From Xanthocytophaga flava (lineage in GTDB: Bacteria > Bacteroidota > Bacteroidia > Cytophagales > 172606-1), in assembly GCA_030068525.1 (NCBI GenBank), contig JASJOS010000028.1, positions 1-51,763 of the forward strand: a DNA stretch of 51,763 bases. Reading direction: 5' to 3'. Numbering within the stretch: the stretch's first letter is position 1; every line of letters begins with the position of its first letter. Positions 15,967-25,320 of this stretch are shown piece after piece. The notes under the pieces were generated by a model. The model saw only the letters and a list, made by a program, of their open reading frames with translations. It ran no database searches and was not told the DNA's origin. Position numbers and translations under genes: made by a program.

Positions 15967-17808
15967 ATGCAATCAGATATTTTGTCTTCCAAAAGTTTTA
16001 TGCGGGCACAGGTCAAAAACCGGATGCTTCGTCGTGCTGCGGAGTTATGGGGATATTCTGAAACAGAACTGGAAGCTTTTGATCCGCTGGTTGCATTGTT
16101 AATAGAAGCATGTGCTGTCGAGTTTGAGAAAATTTCCGCAGAGATCAGTGAAACACAGAACCGTTTGCTCAATCGGTTGGCACAACTGATGAATCCTGAA
16201 GTTGAAACTGCCAGAGCTGCATATGGCATTCTGCAAATGCGTTCCATTGAGCCTGTTAGTGCTGTAACCCCTGATTCTCAGTTTGTCTTTCGGTTGCGCA
16301 ATACCGATCGTACTGTGCGTCAGACAGACACAGATGTATATTTCTCTCCTTTGCGTAAGCTACCCTTATTTAATGCATCTATTGCTTATATAGCTTCTTC
16401 ACATACATTGTTTCAGATCGAAGAAGGGGTACAAAAAGTAGCTGTTGCACAGGCGAAGTCAGGTTATATCGCTTCCTTTCAGACACTTTGGATTGGGTTA
16501 GAACTAGATGAAGATATTACCATCTTACAACAACTGTCTGTTTATTTTGACTGGCAAAGTCATCCGGAGCGGGATACATGGTACAAATATCTTCCGTTTA
16601 GTGAATGGTATAATGGAAGCCATAAATTAACTACTCAGATGGGTTTGCCTCAAACAAATCTGTCAGACTTTGCTCTGACTTCACTTGAAAAAGAACTGGA
16701 CGGAGTAAAAAAGCTGGAAAAAGAAACCGAATGGCAGTTTGAAAGTCAGTTTGTTACTATTACCGGTGGATCAGAGATCGAAAAAAAGCTTTATCCGGAG
16801 GAGTTGGAACAATGGTTTGGGCAAAGTGCTCTAAAATCCATTCGAAAGCCTTTGTGTTGGATACAGATCCGTTTCTCGCAGGCTATTTCTACAGAGGCTT
16901 TGAATAGTTTACTCTGTTCGGTCAATGCTATCCCAGTCATGAACAGAAAGCTTAACAAGCTTACCTATAAACTTCAGCCAAATTTCAATATCATTCCTTT
17001 GGAGGCAAATGGATTGTTTCTTGGAATACGGGATGTAAGAGATAGTAATTCATTGCGTTTGCAATCTGTTCCTTTAGGTAACCTGCTGGAATTACAAGCC
17101 CGAACCTACACCTTACAATATGGCATAAACCGCTTTGATGACCGGAATGCGCGTGAGATGCTGACCAATATGCTGGATACAATCCGGGACGAAAGTTCTT
17201 CATTCTCAGCTTTAGGTGAAGATTTTCTTTCCTCTGTTATCCGGGAGTTGAATCAGACCATTGCCCGTCTGGAAACAAAGGTAGGAAGAGAAGATATACT
17301 GGAATCGCCAGTGCCCTATCTGGTAATTAAACAATCACAACAGAGTGAAAATGTATTTGTAGAGTATTGGACTTGCCATGGAAGCCAGGCTAACCGGATT
17401 CCGGTAGGAAGCAAACTATCCGCTTATTCGGATGCCAATGTGCAAAAAGACAGGATTTATCTGCTTACTACTACTCAGGGAGGAAGGGATCGGTTAAAGG
17501 CTTCTGAAAAAATTAATCATTATCGGAAAGCTTTGTTATCCCGAAACCGGATTGTGACGCTAGAAGATGTACGGGCTACCTGCCTGAAAGAACTGGGAGA
17601 TATAGCGCAAGCTGTAGAAGTACATAGAAGTTTCATGATAAGCAATGCTCCTAATGCAGGTTTTGTACGCTGTATTGAAGTCATTGTCAAGCCTGCCAGA
17701 GGTATAGAACAAACTGCCAGAGAATGGGAACAACGTGGATTGCAATTAAAAGCTATACTGGAAGCACAGGCAGTGGGAAACCTGCCTTTTCGAATCATCT
17801 TTTCTTAA
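15967..17808 (+). CDS. tssF: T6SS baseplate protein TssF
   Basis: A 613-aa baseplate component of usual length. The N-terminus (RMLRRAAELWGYSETELEAFDPLVALLIEACAVEFEKI) matches the helical start of TssF/gp6-like proteins, and the EISETQNRLLNRLAQLMNPE segment follows. The later part, with YRKALLSRNRIVTLEDVRATC, is typical of the gp6-like C-terminus. It assembles with TssE, TssG and TssK around the VgrG hub. tssG begins 6 bp after its stop, so the two are almost surely translated together. Confidence 0.9.
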   Translation: MQSDILSSKSFMRAQVKNRMLRRAAELWGYSETELEAFDPLVALLIEACAVEFEKISAEISETQNRLLNRLAQLMNPEVETARAAYGILQMRSIEPVSAVTPDSQFVFRLRNTDRTVRQTDTDVYFSPLRKLPLFNASIAYIASSHTLFQIEEGVQKVAVAQAKSGYIASFQTLWIGLELDEDITILQQLSVYFDWQSHPERDTWYKYLPFSEWYNGSHKLTTQMGLPQTNLSDFALTSLEKELDGVKKLEKETEWQFESQFVTITGGSEIEKKLYPEELEQWFGQSALKSIRKPLCWIQIRFSQAISTEALNSLLCSVNAIPVMNRKLNKLTYKLQPNFNIIPLEANGLFLGIRDVRDSNSLRLQSVPLGNLLELQARTYTLQYGINRFDDRNAREMLTNMLDTIRDESSSFSALGEDFLSSVIRELNQTIARLETKVGREDILESPVPYLVIKQSQQSENVFVEYWTCHGSQANRIPVGSKLSAYSDANVQKDRIYLLTTTQGGRDRLKASEKINHYRKALLSRNRIVTLEDVRATCLKELGDIAQAVEVHRSFMISNAPNAGFVRCIEVIVKPARGIEQTAREWEQRGLQLKAILEAQAVGNLPFRIIFS

Positions 17809-17814
17809 CTGACG

Positions 17815-18750
17815 ATGTCTGCATTGGATACATATATTGATCAGATTAACCGGTTGCCTGTCGACATTCGTGCAGAGGTACTGCTTGCCAATCTATTGGA
17901 AAATGGTTTGCCAATGGAAGAGTTGCTGATTTTTCCAATCGGATTGTTCAAGCGAAATTTTCAGAATGATATTGGAAAAGCTAGAGTAGAAGAAATGACG
18001 CGGTCAGGGCAGAAGAGACTTTGTCTGGAAATAAACCGAGATGGATTATATGATTCGTTGCCAGAAGGAATTTTTCATCAGCCTAGCCAGAATAAACCTC
18101 CTGCAAACAAAAAAGAAGTTCTGAAGGAGATAAAACAGCAACAGGAACGGGAAAATGCTGCCCGACGCTTTTTTCTGCCTCTGGAACAGGAATACTATCG
18201 GTTGCGGGTAAAGCTTATTCTGGAAGAACGTAAATATTTATTTGAGGGAGAGGGGTTCTTTGAAGGTGATTTATTTTCAGAGTTCTGGAATTTTCCGGCG
18301 TTTCTAACTCCTTCTCAGATTCATAATCTGTTATATCTGCTGCCAATGGTGCATCGGATAGCAGGTGACTGGGAACAAATACGATTAAGTTTTGAAACGC
18401 TACTGGAAGATACTGTCAATATTATTCACAAGCCTCCTCTATGGTATACCGCGGAACAACCTGCTATCGGACTGGGAGAGATACGGTTAGGGGTAGATTG
18501 GATCATGGGTGACGAATATGTAGAGGTACATTCCTCTGTATTGATTCAGGTGCTACCAACAGATGCACACCGCATCCAAGCATATTTACCGGGAGGGTCT
18601 GGTGAAAAGCTAATCCGGTATTTGAGCCAGTATCTGTTTCCAATGGAAACAGACTATAAAATAGAAGTGAAGTTACTAGTTGATAACGAGGTGTTTATGG
18701 TAGATGAAGAAACATATAATGGACGGTTAGGATATACTACTTATCTGTAA
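17815..18750 (+). CDS. tssG: T6SS baseplate protein TssG
   Basis: A 311-aa protein that follows tssF by 6 bp and precedes tssK by 74 bp, the standard baseplate order. The N-terminal helical part (INRLPVDIRAEVLLANLLENG) and the later FETLLEDTVNI and GEIRLGVDWIMGDEYVEVHSSV segments fit Bacteroidota TssG, which bridges TssF and TssK in the wedge. The family is divergent, and the call leans on synteny. Confidence 0.82.
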   Translation: MSALDTYIDQINRLPVDIRAEVLLANLLENGLPMEELLIFPIGLFKRNFQNDIGKARVEEMTRSGQKRLCLEINRDGLYDSLPEGIFHQPSQNKPPANKKEVLKEIKQQQERENAARRFFLPLEQEYYRLRVKLILEERKYLFEGEGFFEGDLFSEFWNFPAFLTPSQIHNLLYLLPMVHRIAGDWEQIRLSFETLLEDTVNIIHKPPLWYTAEQPAIGLGEIRLGVDWIMGDEYVEVHSSVLIQVLPTDAHRIQAYLPGGSGEKLIRYLSQYLFPMETDYKIEVKLLVDNEVFMVDEETYNGRLGYTTYL

Positions 18751-18824
18751 TGACAACTCCTCCTATACAATTTTAAAGATTATTGGTTGAGATAGCAGAC
18801 TACCTATTTATAAAAGAAATACGC

Positions 18825-19976
18825 ATGATTACTGAACTGAAATATTTTCCGGTAAACTGGGTAGATGGGATGAAAATCTCACGCCGTCATTTTGAACAGA
18901 ATGAGTTTTTTCTGCATGATGCATTGCGTGATGTATCGTCATTGGACCTTACCAGCTACAACTATGGAGTTTTGCCTCTGAATGATGCATTGAATGTACA
19001 GATTATATGTGATTACAATCAGAATATTCAGGCAAAGGTATTGAGTTGTAGAGCTATTGTCCCTAATGGCAGCCGGATAGAATTATATAATACGATCCCT
19101 CTGCAGTTGCAAACGACCTTGAAAGCGATTACGGAGAAGTTTTCTATGCAGACGTTTGTTAACCAGGAGTTTGATCTGATCGTGAGCATTAACCTGTTCA
19201 AACGGATTCCGGTTGGAGAACCTATCGTTGATGAAATGCCCCCCCGGTATCCGTTTACCCGTCCGGAACTACAGTTGAGTATTATGCCATCTGAAGCTGT
19301 TAACACCGATGAACTTTCTAACGGATTGATTATTGGACGGATTATTTATAAAAATGGCGAGTTGCAACCTGTGACTGATTATTTACCTGCGTGTACTTCT
19401 GTGAGCAGTCTTTTTCCAATGCGGGAATGGTATGCTGCCTTTCAGAACCATCTAAATCTACTGGAAACCTATACAACAAAGGTGTTTCAAAAAACCAGAG
19501 ATAAAGCCAATCGAACAGATTTAAGTGACTCAATTGGAAGTTTTTCAGAAGAGATTCTAAAAGAAGTAAGTCGATATCGCTTTGGGTTTAAATGGCGTAT
19601 CCCTCAGCAGGCACCTATTCATATGTTGGAAACAATGATGCAGCCAGTACAACTGGTACAAACGTTTCTGAACTGTAGACCTGCCAAAGAGAGAGAAGAG
19701 TTATTGACTTATCTCGGTGAGTGGATGGATTTGGTACCTGGTGCCTTCGAAAATCAGATTAAGGCTGTGTTACAGCTCGAATATGATCATACAGAACTGG
19801 GTAGGGTATTTGCAGAGGTTGATGCATTTTATAAGACTCTGGTAACTGTGTTTTTTAAGTTGTCTCAACTGGAGATAATAGGTAAACGCAAAGGTCAGAA
19901 TGTCTTTATTATAGAACATCAGGTGAATGAACAAAAGAATCCTGAACCTTATAAAAATCGTTGGAGTCCCATCTGA
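18825..19976 (+). CDS. tssK: T6SS baseplate-membrane connector TssK
   Basis: A 383-aa protein with the TssK N-terminal signature YFPVNWVDGMKISRRHFEQNE. The N-terminal shoulder binds the baseplate, and the C-terminal part (AEVDAFYKTLVTVFFKL onward) would contact the membrane complex. I start at the ATG at 18825; a TTG at 18783 adds 14 codons with no family match. It is the last recognised baseplate gene before two non-core genes. Confidence 0.9.
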   Translation: MITELKYFPVNWVDGMKISRRHFEQNEFFLHDALRDVSSLDLTSYNYGVLPLNDALNVQIICDYNQNIQAKVLSCRAIVPNGSRIELYNTIPLQLQTTLKAITEKFSMQTFVNQEFDLIVSINLFKRIPVGEPIVDEMPPRYPFTRPELQLSIMPSEAVNTDELSNGLIIGRIIYKNGELQPVTDYLPACTSVSSLFPMREWYAAFQNHLNLLETYTTKVFQKTRDKANRTDLSDSIGSFSEEILKEVSRYRFGFKWRIPQQAPIHMLETMMQPVQLVQTFLNCRPAKEREELLTYLGEWMDLVPGAFENQIKAVLQLEYDHTELGRVFAEVDAFYKTLVTVFFKLSQLEIIGKRKGQNVFIIEHQVNEQKNPEPYKNRWSPI

Positions 19977-20003
19977 AAACCTATTCTTTTATACTTACCT
20001 ATT

Positions 20004-20537
20004 ATGGCAATTCCATTGTTACGGGGAAATCCGGATCAGAATCAGCTCTGGGTTTCTATTTATTCACAAGAACTAGAGTCTGATGCTCTTTCCAGAGAAA
20101 ATGCAGGATATTATTATTCGTGTGGTAGCCTGAGTGAGCTTCAGGACATCTTTGATGGCTTGATTAGGAGAGGTGTACATGTAAGCCGCCTTTTGTTTGA
20201 CACACATGGAAATTCCGGAAAAATAAAGCTTGGCAATCAGGCATTGGCAGTATGCAATATTGAAAGCTGGCTGGCAAACCGAAATTATCAAACCATTTTC
20301 AATGCTAATTCCCGCATTCTGTGTAATGGTTGCAATGTGGCAGAAGGGACAGACGGATCTGCTTTTTTACAAAAAATGGGACAAATCTACCTACGTACAG
20401 GTGGAGGGACGGTTAGAGGATGGACTTCTCCAGGATTTGCAAGTTTTGTCGATGGACATGTAATGCATTTCTGGGGCGATCTGAAAACGGTTACTATCGG
20501 GAATGGAGGACAGGTTATTTCAGAAATGATTGAATAG
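20004..20537 (+). CDS. Caspase-like (clan CD, DUF4347-like) protein embedded in the T6SS cluster
   Basis: A 177-aa protein without signal peptide. Residues about 42-145 match the DUF4347 pattern: a start strand, LLFDTHGNSGKIKLGNQAL, ILCNGCNVAEGTDGSAFLQK, then a GGGTVRG turn. His68 in THG and Cys110 in NGCNV are 42 residues apart, the arrangement of the catalytic His-Gly and Cys dyad in caspase and gingipain fold proteases. A protease or processing role is inferred from that dyad alone. It lies 27 bp after tssK and 156 bp before a lipoprotein gene, on the same strand as core T6SS genes. It may be a T6SS effector, with the lipoprotein as possible partner, or a processing factor. I know of no core T6SS component of this type. 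Confidence 0.75.
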   Translation: MAIPLLRGNPDQNQLWVSIYSQELESDALSRENAGYYYSCGSLSELQDIFDGLIRRGVHVSRLLFDTHGNSGKIKLGNQALAVCNIESWLANRNYQTIFNANSRILCNGCNVAEGTDGSAFLQKMGQIYLRTGGGTVRGWTSPGFASFVDGHVMHFWGDLKTVTIGNGGQVISEMIE

Positions 20538-20693
20538 GTATTCCTGAATAAGAAGGATGATAATTGGAAATTTAATGGTTACGAATACTTGTAATGGCAC
20601 ACTAACAAGTTAGAGCAGAAGCAAACAATAGTCTGTTAATCAGTCTGCTTGTGAGTATACTTTCTACTTTATAATTCTCAAACCATTTACAGT

Positions 20694-21383
20694 ATGAAAC
20701 GATTATCATTTCTGGTTATTGCGATTGTTATCAGTGTAACAACAAGTTGTAAGAAAGAAAATACCGATACCGGATTTTCGCAAGACATTAAGGATCTGGT
20801 GCCTTCAGAAGCTATGAATGCCATGCGTCAGAATGGTATGACTATTTATGAAGGCATGAAACCTCCTCAAATAGAAGGTATCTATCTGTCAAGTGAACAT
20901 ATCTTATTTGGTAGTTCTGATAAGGATGATAAGATAGGAGAACGCTATGCAGATTATCGTTATCAGTTTTTTGATCAGGATTTTACTGATTTATCTGTGA
21001 AAACCAGTTACAACGGGTATCGTGTAGACGATGGGGTTTTGATTGATCAGGCTTCTGGTTTAGGCTCATTTATATCCGGTAATGGAAACTTCTTCAGCGT
21101 ATTTTCGGAAGAACACGGAGAAACATCTAGTGGTGCCAAGTATACCTGGTTGGCAATCTATTCTGGAGAAATTACAAAGGACGGGATTAAAAATCTTGTA
21201 AATTCTTTTTACATGAAGGATAAGGAGGATCCCTATAACAAGCTGGTAGATATAGGTACAGTGCGGGTATTTAAAGATAAGGATGGAGTTTCTGAAACAA
21301 AGGGAAGCTTACGTATTAGTGCAGAAGACAAACAAGATTTCGCTAACAAAATATTCTCTGCAAAGGGAATGGGAGAAAGATAG
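20694..21383 (+). CDS. Lipoprotein encoded in the T6SS cluster
   Basis: A 229-aa lipoprotein: MKRLSFLVIAIVISVTTSC has a lipobox with the acylated Cys at residue 19, followed by KKEN. The mature part is acidic and mixed in structure (for instance PPQIEGIYLSSEHILFG and YTWLAIYSGEITKDGIKNL). It is not a family I recognise. Between the caspase-like gene and tssO, it may be an outer-membrane lipoprotein of the envelope complex in the role played by TssQ, or an immunity protein to the upstream candidate effector. Gaps of 156 and 110 bp leave room for its own promoter, but no TAnnTTTG box was found. Confidence 0.8.
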   Translation: MKRLSFLVIAIVISVTTSCKKENTDTGFSQDIKDLVPSEAMNAMRQNGMTIYEGMKPPQIEGIYLSSEHILFGSSDKDDKIGERYADYRYQFFDQDFTDLSVKTSYNGYRVDDGVLIDQASGLGSFISGNGNFFSVFSEEHGETSSGAKYTWLAIYSGEITKDGIKNLVNSFYMKDKEDPYNKLVDIGTVRVFKDKDGVSETKGSLRISAEDKQDFANKIFSAKGMGER

Positions 21384-21493
21384 TCTTTAGATGTAAAGTC
21401 ATATTTTGTTTGCAAGCCTGCCAGATACGCAAAACCAATTGTTGTCTTTGACTCATCCATTAAACTATAATTCGTAATAAATTAAAGTATGTC

Positions 21494-22429
21494 ATGGACG
21501 CGATTAACAAGAAACAACGTACGTTAGCTATCTGGCAGTTTGCCCTCATCTATGGCTGTTCAATGATTATTCCATTTGCTGCAGCGGCTTTCTTTTTCAG
21601 TACACCTACTGATGCATTGGAACAGGAAAATGAAAAACTTAGGATTGCATTATCAGAACAGGTGAAACTGAATGTCCGTCTGGAAAAAATGGTAAAACAG
21701 CTGGCGTTGCTGGAAGAAAATGACAAAGCATATCTCAATGCTACCACTGACCTGGATAGGGGAAACGTGAAGCGTTCTATCGATGAAAGTGAAAATATGA
21801 TACGATCAGCGGTATATGATCTCAAGCGGGATACTGCTTCTTTCAAAGTGGACTCCGCCAAAATATTTTCCAAAAATATCCTCCTGTTGGTCGATGCCTC
21901 TCTGACATATAGAAATACAATTGCCTACCTGCGGGAGGCACTTCAGAAAAATGGCGTAAACACACAAGCTGTAGATAAGCTGAATGCCGATCTCAGTGCC
22001 AAAGATGATAAGATCCATATGCTGGAATTGCTCCTGGCTCAGGCCGCTGCTGCCAAACCTGCTCCATCTTCTGGTGGGGGAGGAGGGGCCAGGCCAAGAA
22101 ATGAGGATAGGGCTGCTGATTGTGCTTTGTATGTTTCCAGATTGAAAAATGCGGAAGATGAAATTGCCAGATTACGTGCCGTAAATTCTGGAAATAATGC
22201 CGGCAGTAATACCAATACTGGCTCTGCCAGTGAAAGTTCAGTTCGTGAGAAAACTACGAGTGAGTTTATTGACATGCTCATACAAAGAGGGGATGATAGC
22301 AAGAAACCACCTTGTGCCCGAAAACCTATGTATGAGTTGGCTATCGAAACACTAAATAAGAGCTCAAAGGCAGAAGCCAGAAATAAGATTGAAGATCTGA
22401 ATAAGAAGATACGGAAGATCTCAGATTGA
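21494..22429 (+). CDS. tssO: T6SS-iii single-pass membrane protein TssO
   Basis: A 311-aa protein with a short cytoplasmic N-terminus, one membrane helix (about 13-35, IWQFALIYGCSMIIPFAAAAFFF) and a long periplasmic coiled coil (about 40-185). A low-complexity Gly/Ala/Pro linker (about 186-203) and a C-terminal helical region ending IEDLNKKIRKISD follow. This form and place before tssH fit TssO of the Bacteroidota system, which helps bridge the periplasm. Two cysteine-containing spots flank the linker region (DCALYV, PPCARKP). Synteny and topology carry the call. Confidence 0.75.
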   Translation: MDAINKKQRTLAIWQFALIYGCSMIIPFAAAAFFFSTPTDALEQENEKLRIALSEQVKLNVRLEKMVKQLALLEENDKAYLNATTDLDRGNVKRSIDESENMIRSAVYDLKRDTASFKVDSAKIFSKNILLLVDASLTYRNTIAYLREALQKNGVNTQAVDKLNADLSAKDDKIHMLELLLAQAAAAKPAPSSGGGGGARPRNEDRAADCALYVSRLKNAEDEIARLRAVNSGNNAGSNTNTGSASESSVREKTTSEFIDMLIQRGDDSKKPPCARKPMYELAIETLNKSSKAEARNKIEDLNKKIRKISD

Positions 22430-22474
22430 TATACCCTCCTGTTTCTGTTTCTCATCACTGAATATACCAATCGT

Positions 22475-24976
22475 ATGAACTATACTGAATCTGTCCGACG
22501 TGCTATTCAGATCGCACAGTCGTTATGTAAGGAATACCAGAATGAATTGTTTGGACCAGCACATCTGCTAATGGGATTACTACACAATGACGTTGGAGTG
22601 GCATCCTGGCTTGTTGCACAGGGAAAAGATATTTACTATCTGCGTGATTGGGCCGAAGTTCGTATGGAAGGCTATCCTAGATCCGGACGTACTATACAAA
22701 ATCCTCCGGGAGATGAACACATAAAAGCTGTAATGGAACTAGCCGATCTGGTGAGAATGCAGTTAGGTAAGGAGCAGACAGATGCTGTAGCTGTATTGGC
22801 TGCATTACTAAAACCGGGTTTGGCTTTTTCCGCTGATCAGCTTAAGACATTACCTCTCACACAAAAAGAAATTATAGAGGCAGCTCTTTCTGACATAGAT
22901 ACAGAACAGGCCGTATACCCTAAGACTGTATCATCTGATTCTACTGAAGGCACTAACATAGTTTCCTCTGCTACTATAGCTTTTACAAATCTGTTAAAGT
23001 ATTGTGTGAATAAAACTGAGCTGGCAAAAGAAGGGCTGCTTGATCCTATTATTGGCAGAGATCGGGAAACCCGTATGATTGCCGAAACTTTAGGCAGACG
23101 TACCAAACCCAATGTAATTCTGGTAGGAGAGCCTGGTGTGGGAAAAACGGCTTTGGTTGATGGATTTGCTTTGGCTATTGTGGCTGGCCATGTGCCTGTA
23201 CATCTGCGAAATGCACAGGTATGGGAACTGGATAACGGAGCATTGATTGCAGGCGCATCGTACAAAGGAGAAGTAGAAGACAGATTAAAGGGGATTCTAA
23301 AAGAATTAAAACAACTGGAAAAAGCCATTTTATTTATTGATGAGATACATCTGTTGCTTGATAGTCGGGGATCTATGGGAACAGGTGTTGCCAATCTGTT
23401 AAAGCCAGAGCTGGCACGAGGTGAGCTTACTGTTATTGGTGCTACAACCACAGACGAATACCGTAAATATATTGAAGCAGATGAAGCATTTAGCCGCCGG
23501 TTTGAAGTGTTACGTGTAGAGGAGCCTGATGTAGAAACAGCTACTCGTATGTTACAACATTTACTCCCGTTCTATGAAAAGCATCATAAACTAAAGGTGA
23601 CAAAAGATGCTGTGAGTGAAGCTGTTCGTCTTTCTAAAAGATATATAAAGGATCGAAGATTACCTGATGCTGCCATTGATCTGCTAGATCGCACGCTAGC
23701 AGCCATTCGCATGGTAGGCGAAACTTCAAAACTGGAGCTGGAATTGTTGCAACAGCAATTGATTGCCTTACGTTCAGACTCTGGCGATTTACAGGAACTG
23801 AAATGGTATCATCAGCAACTAAAAAATAAAGTAAGTCCTGTATTACTGAATCAGTTGGAGGAAGATCCGCTGGTTGAAGAGCTGGATCTGCCAACTGCTT
23901 TGTATGAGCATCTGGAAAAAAAGCTTGAGAAGTTGCTTTCACTTACAGACATTCCAAAAGATTCTGTAGATAAACAGGATGTAGCTGCTATTGTGTCACA
24001 CAAAACGGGTATACCATTGGGCAAGATACAAAGCAAAGAACGGGATAAGTTGTTAACTATAGATGGAGTACTGAAAAAACGGGTTATTGGTCAGGATCAT
24101 GCCGTAAAAGCATTATCAGATGCTATTCTGGAAGCACGTTCCGGCTTGACTAAAGCCGGACAACCCATAGGATCATTTTTCTTGCTGGGTCCTACTGGCA
24201 CAGGTAAAACAGAATTGGCTAAGTCCCTTGCTGACTTTCTTTTTAATGATGAGTCTTTTCTGATTCGGTTCGATATGTCAGAGTTTAAGGAAGAACATTC
24301 TGCCGCCTTATTATATGGAGCTCCTCCTGGGTATACAGGCTATGAGGAAGGTGGGTTACTGGTGAACAAGATTCGTCAGAAGCCTTATTCGGTAGTTTTG
24401 TTTGATGAAATAGAAAAAGCTCATGCATCTGTATTTGATATATTTCTGCAGATTTTGGATGAAGGTCGCTTGCATGATAGACTTGGTAAGGAAGGAGATT
24501 TTTCAAATGCAGTGATTCTCTTCACTTCCAACATTGGGAGTGATTTTATTTCGCATAAATTTAACCATCAGGAAATTCCTGATGCCAGTGAACTTATGGA
24601 AATTATGAGTCGCTATTTCAGACCTGAATTTCTGGCTCGGTTAACAGAGATTGTTCCATTTGGTCCTATCTCTGAAGAAAATGCTGTGCGAATTTTTGAT
24701 CTGCATCTGCATGGATTAATAGACTTGCTTAACAAACAAGGTATTACACTGGAATTGACGCATGAGGCTAAGCGCTATCTTGCCTTAAGTGAGTTTGCTC
24801 CCCAGTATGGTGCACGACAATTAAAAGGTGTGATCAGAAATAAGCTGCGCAGGCCTATATCACACATGATAGTGGCTGGTGAAGTAGAGAAAGGATCATT
24901 GGTGAAAGTACATGTACAGGAAGGATTGTTGGAATGGATGGTTACATTAAATCCTCTTTTAGAGGTAGTTTCATAA
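22475..24976 (+). CDS. clpV: T6SS sheath-recycling AAA+ ATPase TssH (ClpV)
   Basis: An 833-aa ClpB/ClpV-type unfoldase. It has an N-terminal Clp domain (about 3-140), a first AAA domain with Walker A GEPGVGKT (218-225) and Walker B ILFIDEIH, a middle region (about 415-480) much shorter than in ClpB, and a second AAA domain with GPTGTGKT (572-579) and SVVLFDEIEKAH. A D2-small C-terminal domain closes the protein. It disassembles contracted TssBC sheath. Its location at the end of the cluster, 45 bp after tssO, separates it from housekeeping ClpB. Confidence 0.95.
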   Translation: MNYTESVRRAIQIAQSLCKEYQNELFGPAHLLMGLLHNDVGVASWLVAQGKDIYYLRDWAEVRMEGYPRSGRTIQNPPGDEHIKAVMELADLVRMQLGKEQTDAVAVLAALLKPGLAFSADQLKTLPLTQKEIIEAALSDIDTEQAVYPKTVSSDSTEGTNIVSSATIAFTNLLKYCVNKTELAKEGLLDPIIGRDRETRMIAETLGRRTKPNVILVGEPGVGKTALVDGFALAIVAGHVPVHLRNAQVWELDNGALIAGASYKGEVEDRLKGILKELKQLEKAILFIDEIHLLLDSRGSMGTGVANLLKPELARGELTVIGATTTDEYRKYIEADEAFSRRFEVLRVEEPDVETATRMLQHLLPFYEKHHKLKVTKDAVSEAVRLSKRYIKDRRLPDAAIDLLDRTLAAIRMVGETSKLELELLQQQLIALRSDSGDLQELKWYHQQLKNKVSPVLLNQLEEDPLVEELDLPTALYEHLEKKLEKLLSLTDIPKDSVDKQDVAAIVSHKTGIPLGKIQSKERDKLLTIDGVLKKRVIGQDHAVKALSDAILEARSGLTKAGQPIGSFFLLGPTGTGKTELAKSLADFLFNDESFLIRFDMSEFKEEHSAALLYGAPPGYTGYEEGGLLVNKIRQKPYSVVLFDEIEKAHASVFDIFLQILDEGRLHDRLGKEGDFSNAVILFTSNIGSDFISHKFNHQEIPDASELMEIMSRYFRPEFLARLTEIVPFGPISEENAVRIFDLHLHGLIDLLNKQGITLELTHEAKRYLALSEFAPQYGARQLKGVIRNKLRRPISHMIVAGEVEKGSLVKVHVQEGLLEWMVTLNPLLEVVS

Positions 24977-25074
24977 CTATGAAAAATTGAGTATCTACTT
25001 ACAAACGAGTTAATACCCTACAATAGGTGAAAATACCCCCTCCTGAGATGTTGCCCGAGTAGTACTATTGTGGT

Positions 25075-25209
25075 ATGATTTTGAGAGACCACAAGAATGA
25101 TCCTGAAAACTGGCTAAAGAAGATAAGGTTACACCAGATTTTTATAGTAGTATTAGAAATGGCGATTGTTAGCCTGATTCTGTTTTTGATTCATACCTTT
25201 ATAGTGTGA
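25075..25209 (+). CDS. Candidate 44-aa single-helix membrane peptide
   Basis: An ATG at 25075 opens 44 codons: a polar, basic head (MILRDHKNDPENWLKKIRLH) and then a continuous hydrophobic stretch from residue 22 to the stop (IFIVVLEMAIVSLILFLIHT). Charged head plus C-terminal membrane helix is a typical small-membrane-protein layout. It lies alone in the 344-bp gap between clpV and the aspartyl protease gene, and its 3' end forms the left arm of a strong hairpin (25177-25223). It could be a small regulator, a type I toxin-like peptide, or a chance frame; there is no obvious promoter. Confidence 0.4.
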   Translation: MILRDHKNDPENWLKKIRLHQIFIVVLEMAIVSLILFLIHTFIV

Positions 25210-25223
25210 ATTAAAAACAGAAT
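25177..25223. terminator. Strong AT-rich hairpin after the T6SS cluster
   Basis: ATTCTGTTTTTGATTCA (25177-25193) and TGAATTAAAAACAGAAT (25207-25223) form a 17-bp stem with one mismatch and a 13-nt loop. It overlaps the last codons of the 44-aa frame. No T-run follows directly, though a run of seven T lies at 25252-25258. It may end the T6SS transcript or protect the upstream message. Confidence 0.5.
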
Positions 25224-25320
25224 ATGACCGCTAAAATATCTCTTTCAATGCTTTTTTTGATTGTTATAAAAAATAAGTAGACTTACATAGTAGGTTAGAT
25301 TGTAACTTTTCTTAGCAACT

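Noticed and set aside
22837-23451. 204-codon minus-strand frame inside clpV
   Set aside because: Ser/Pro-rich antisense shadow of the first AAA domain; no promoter or family match.
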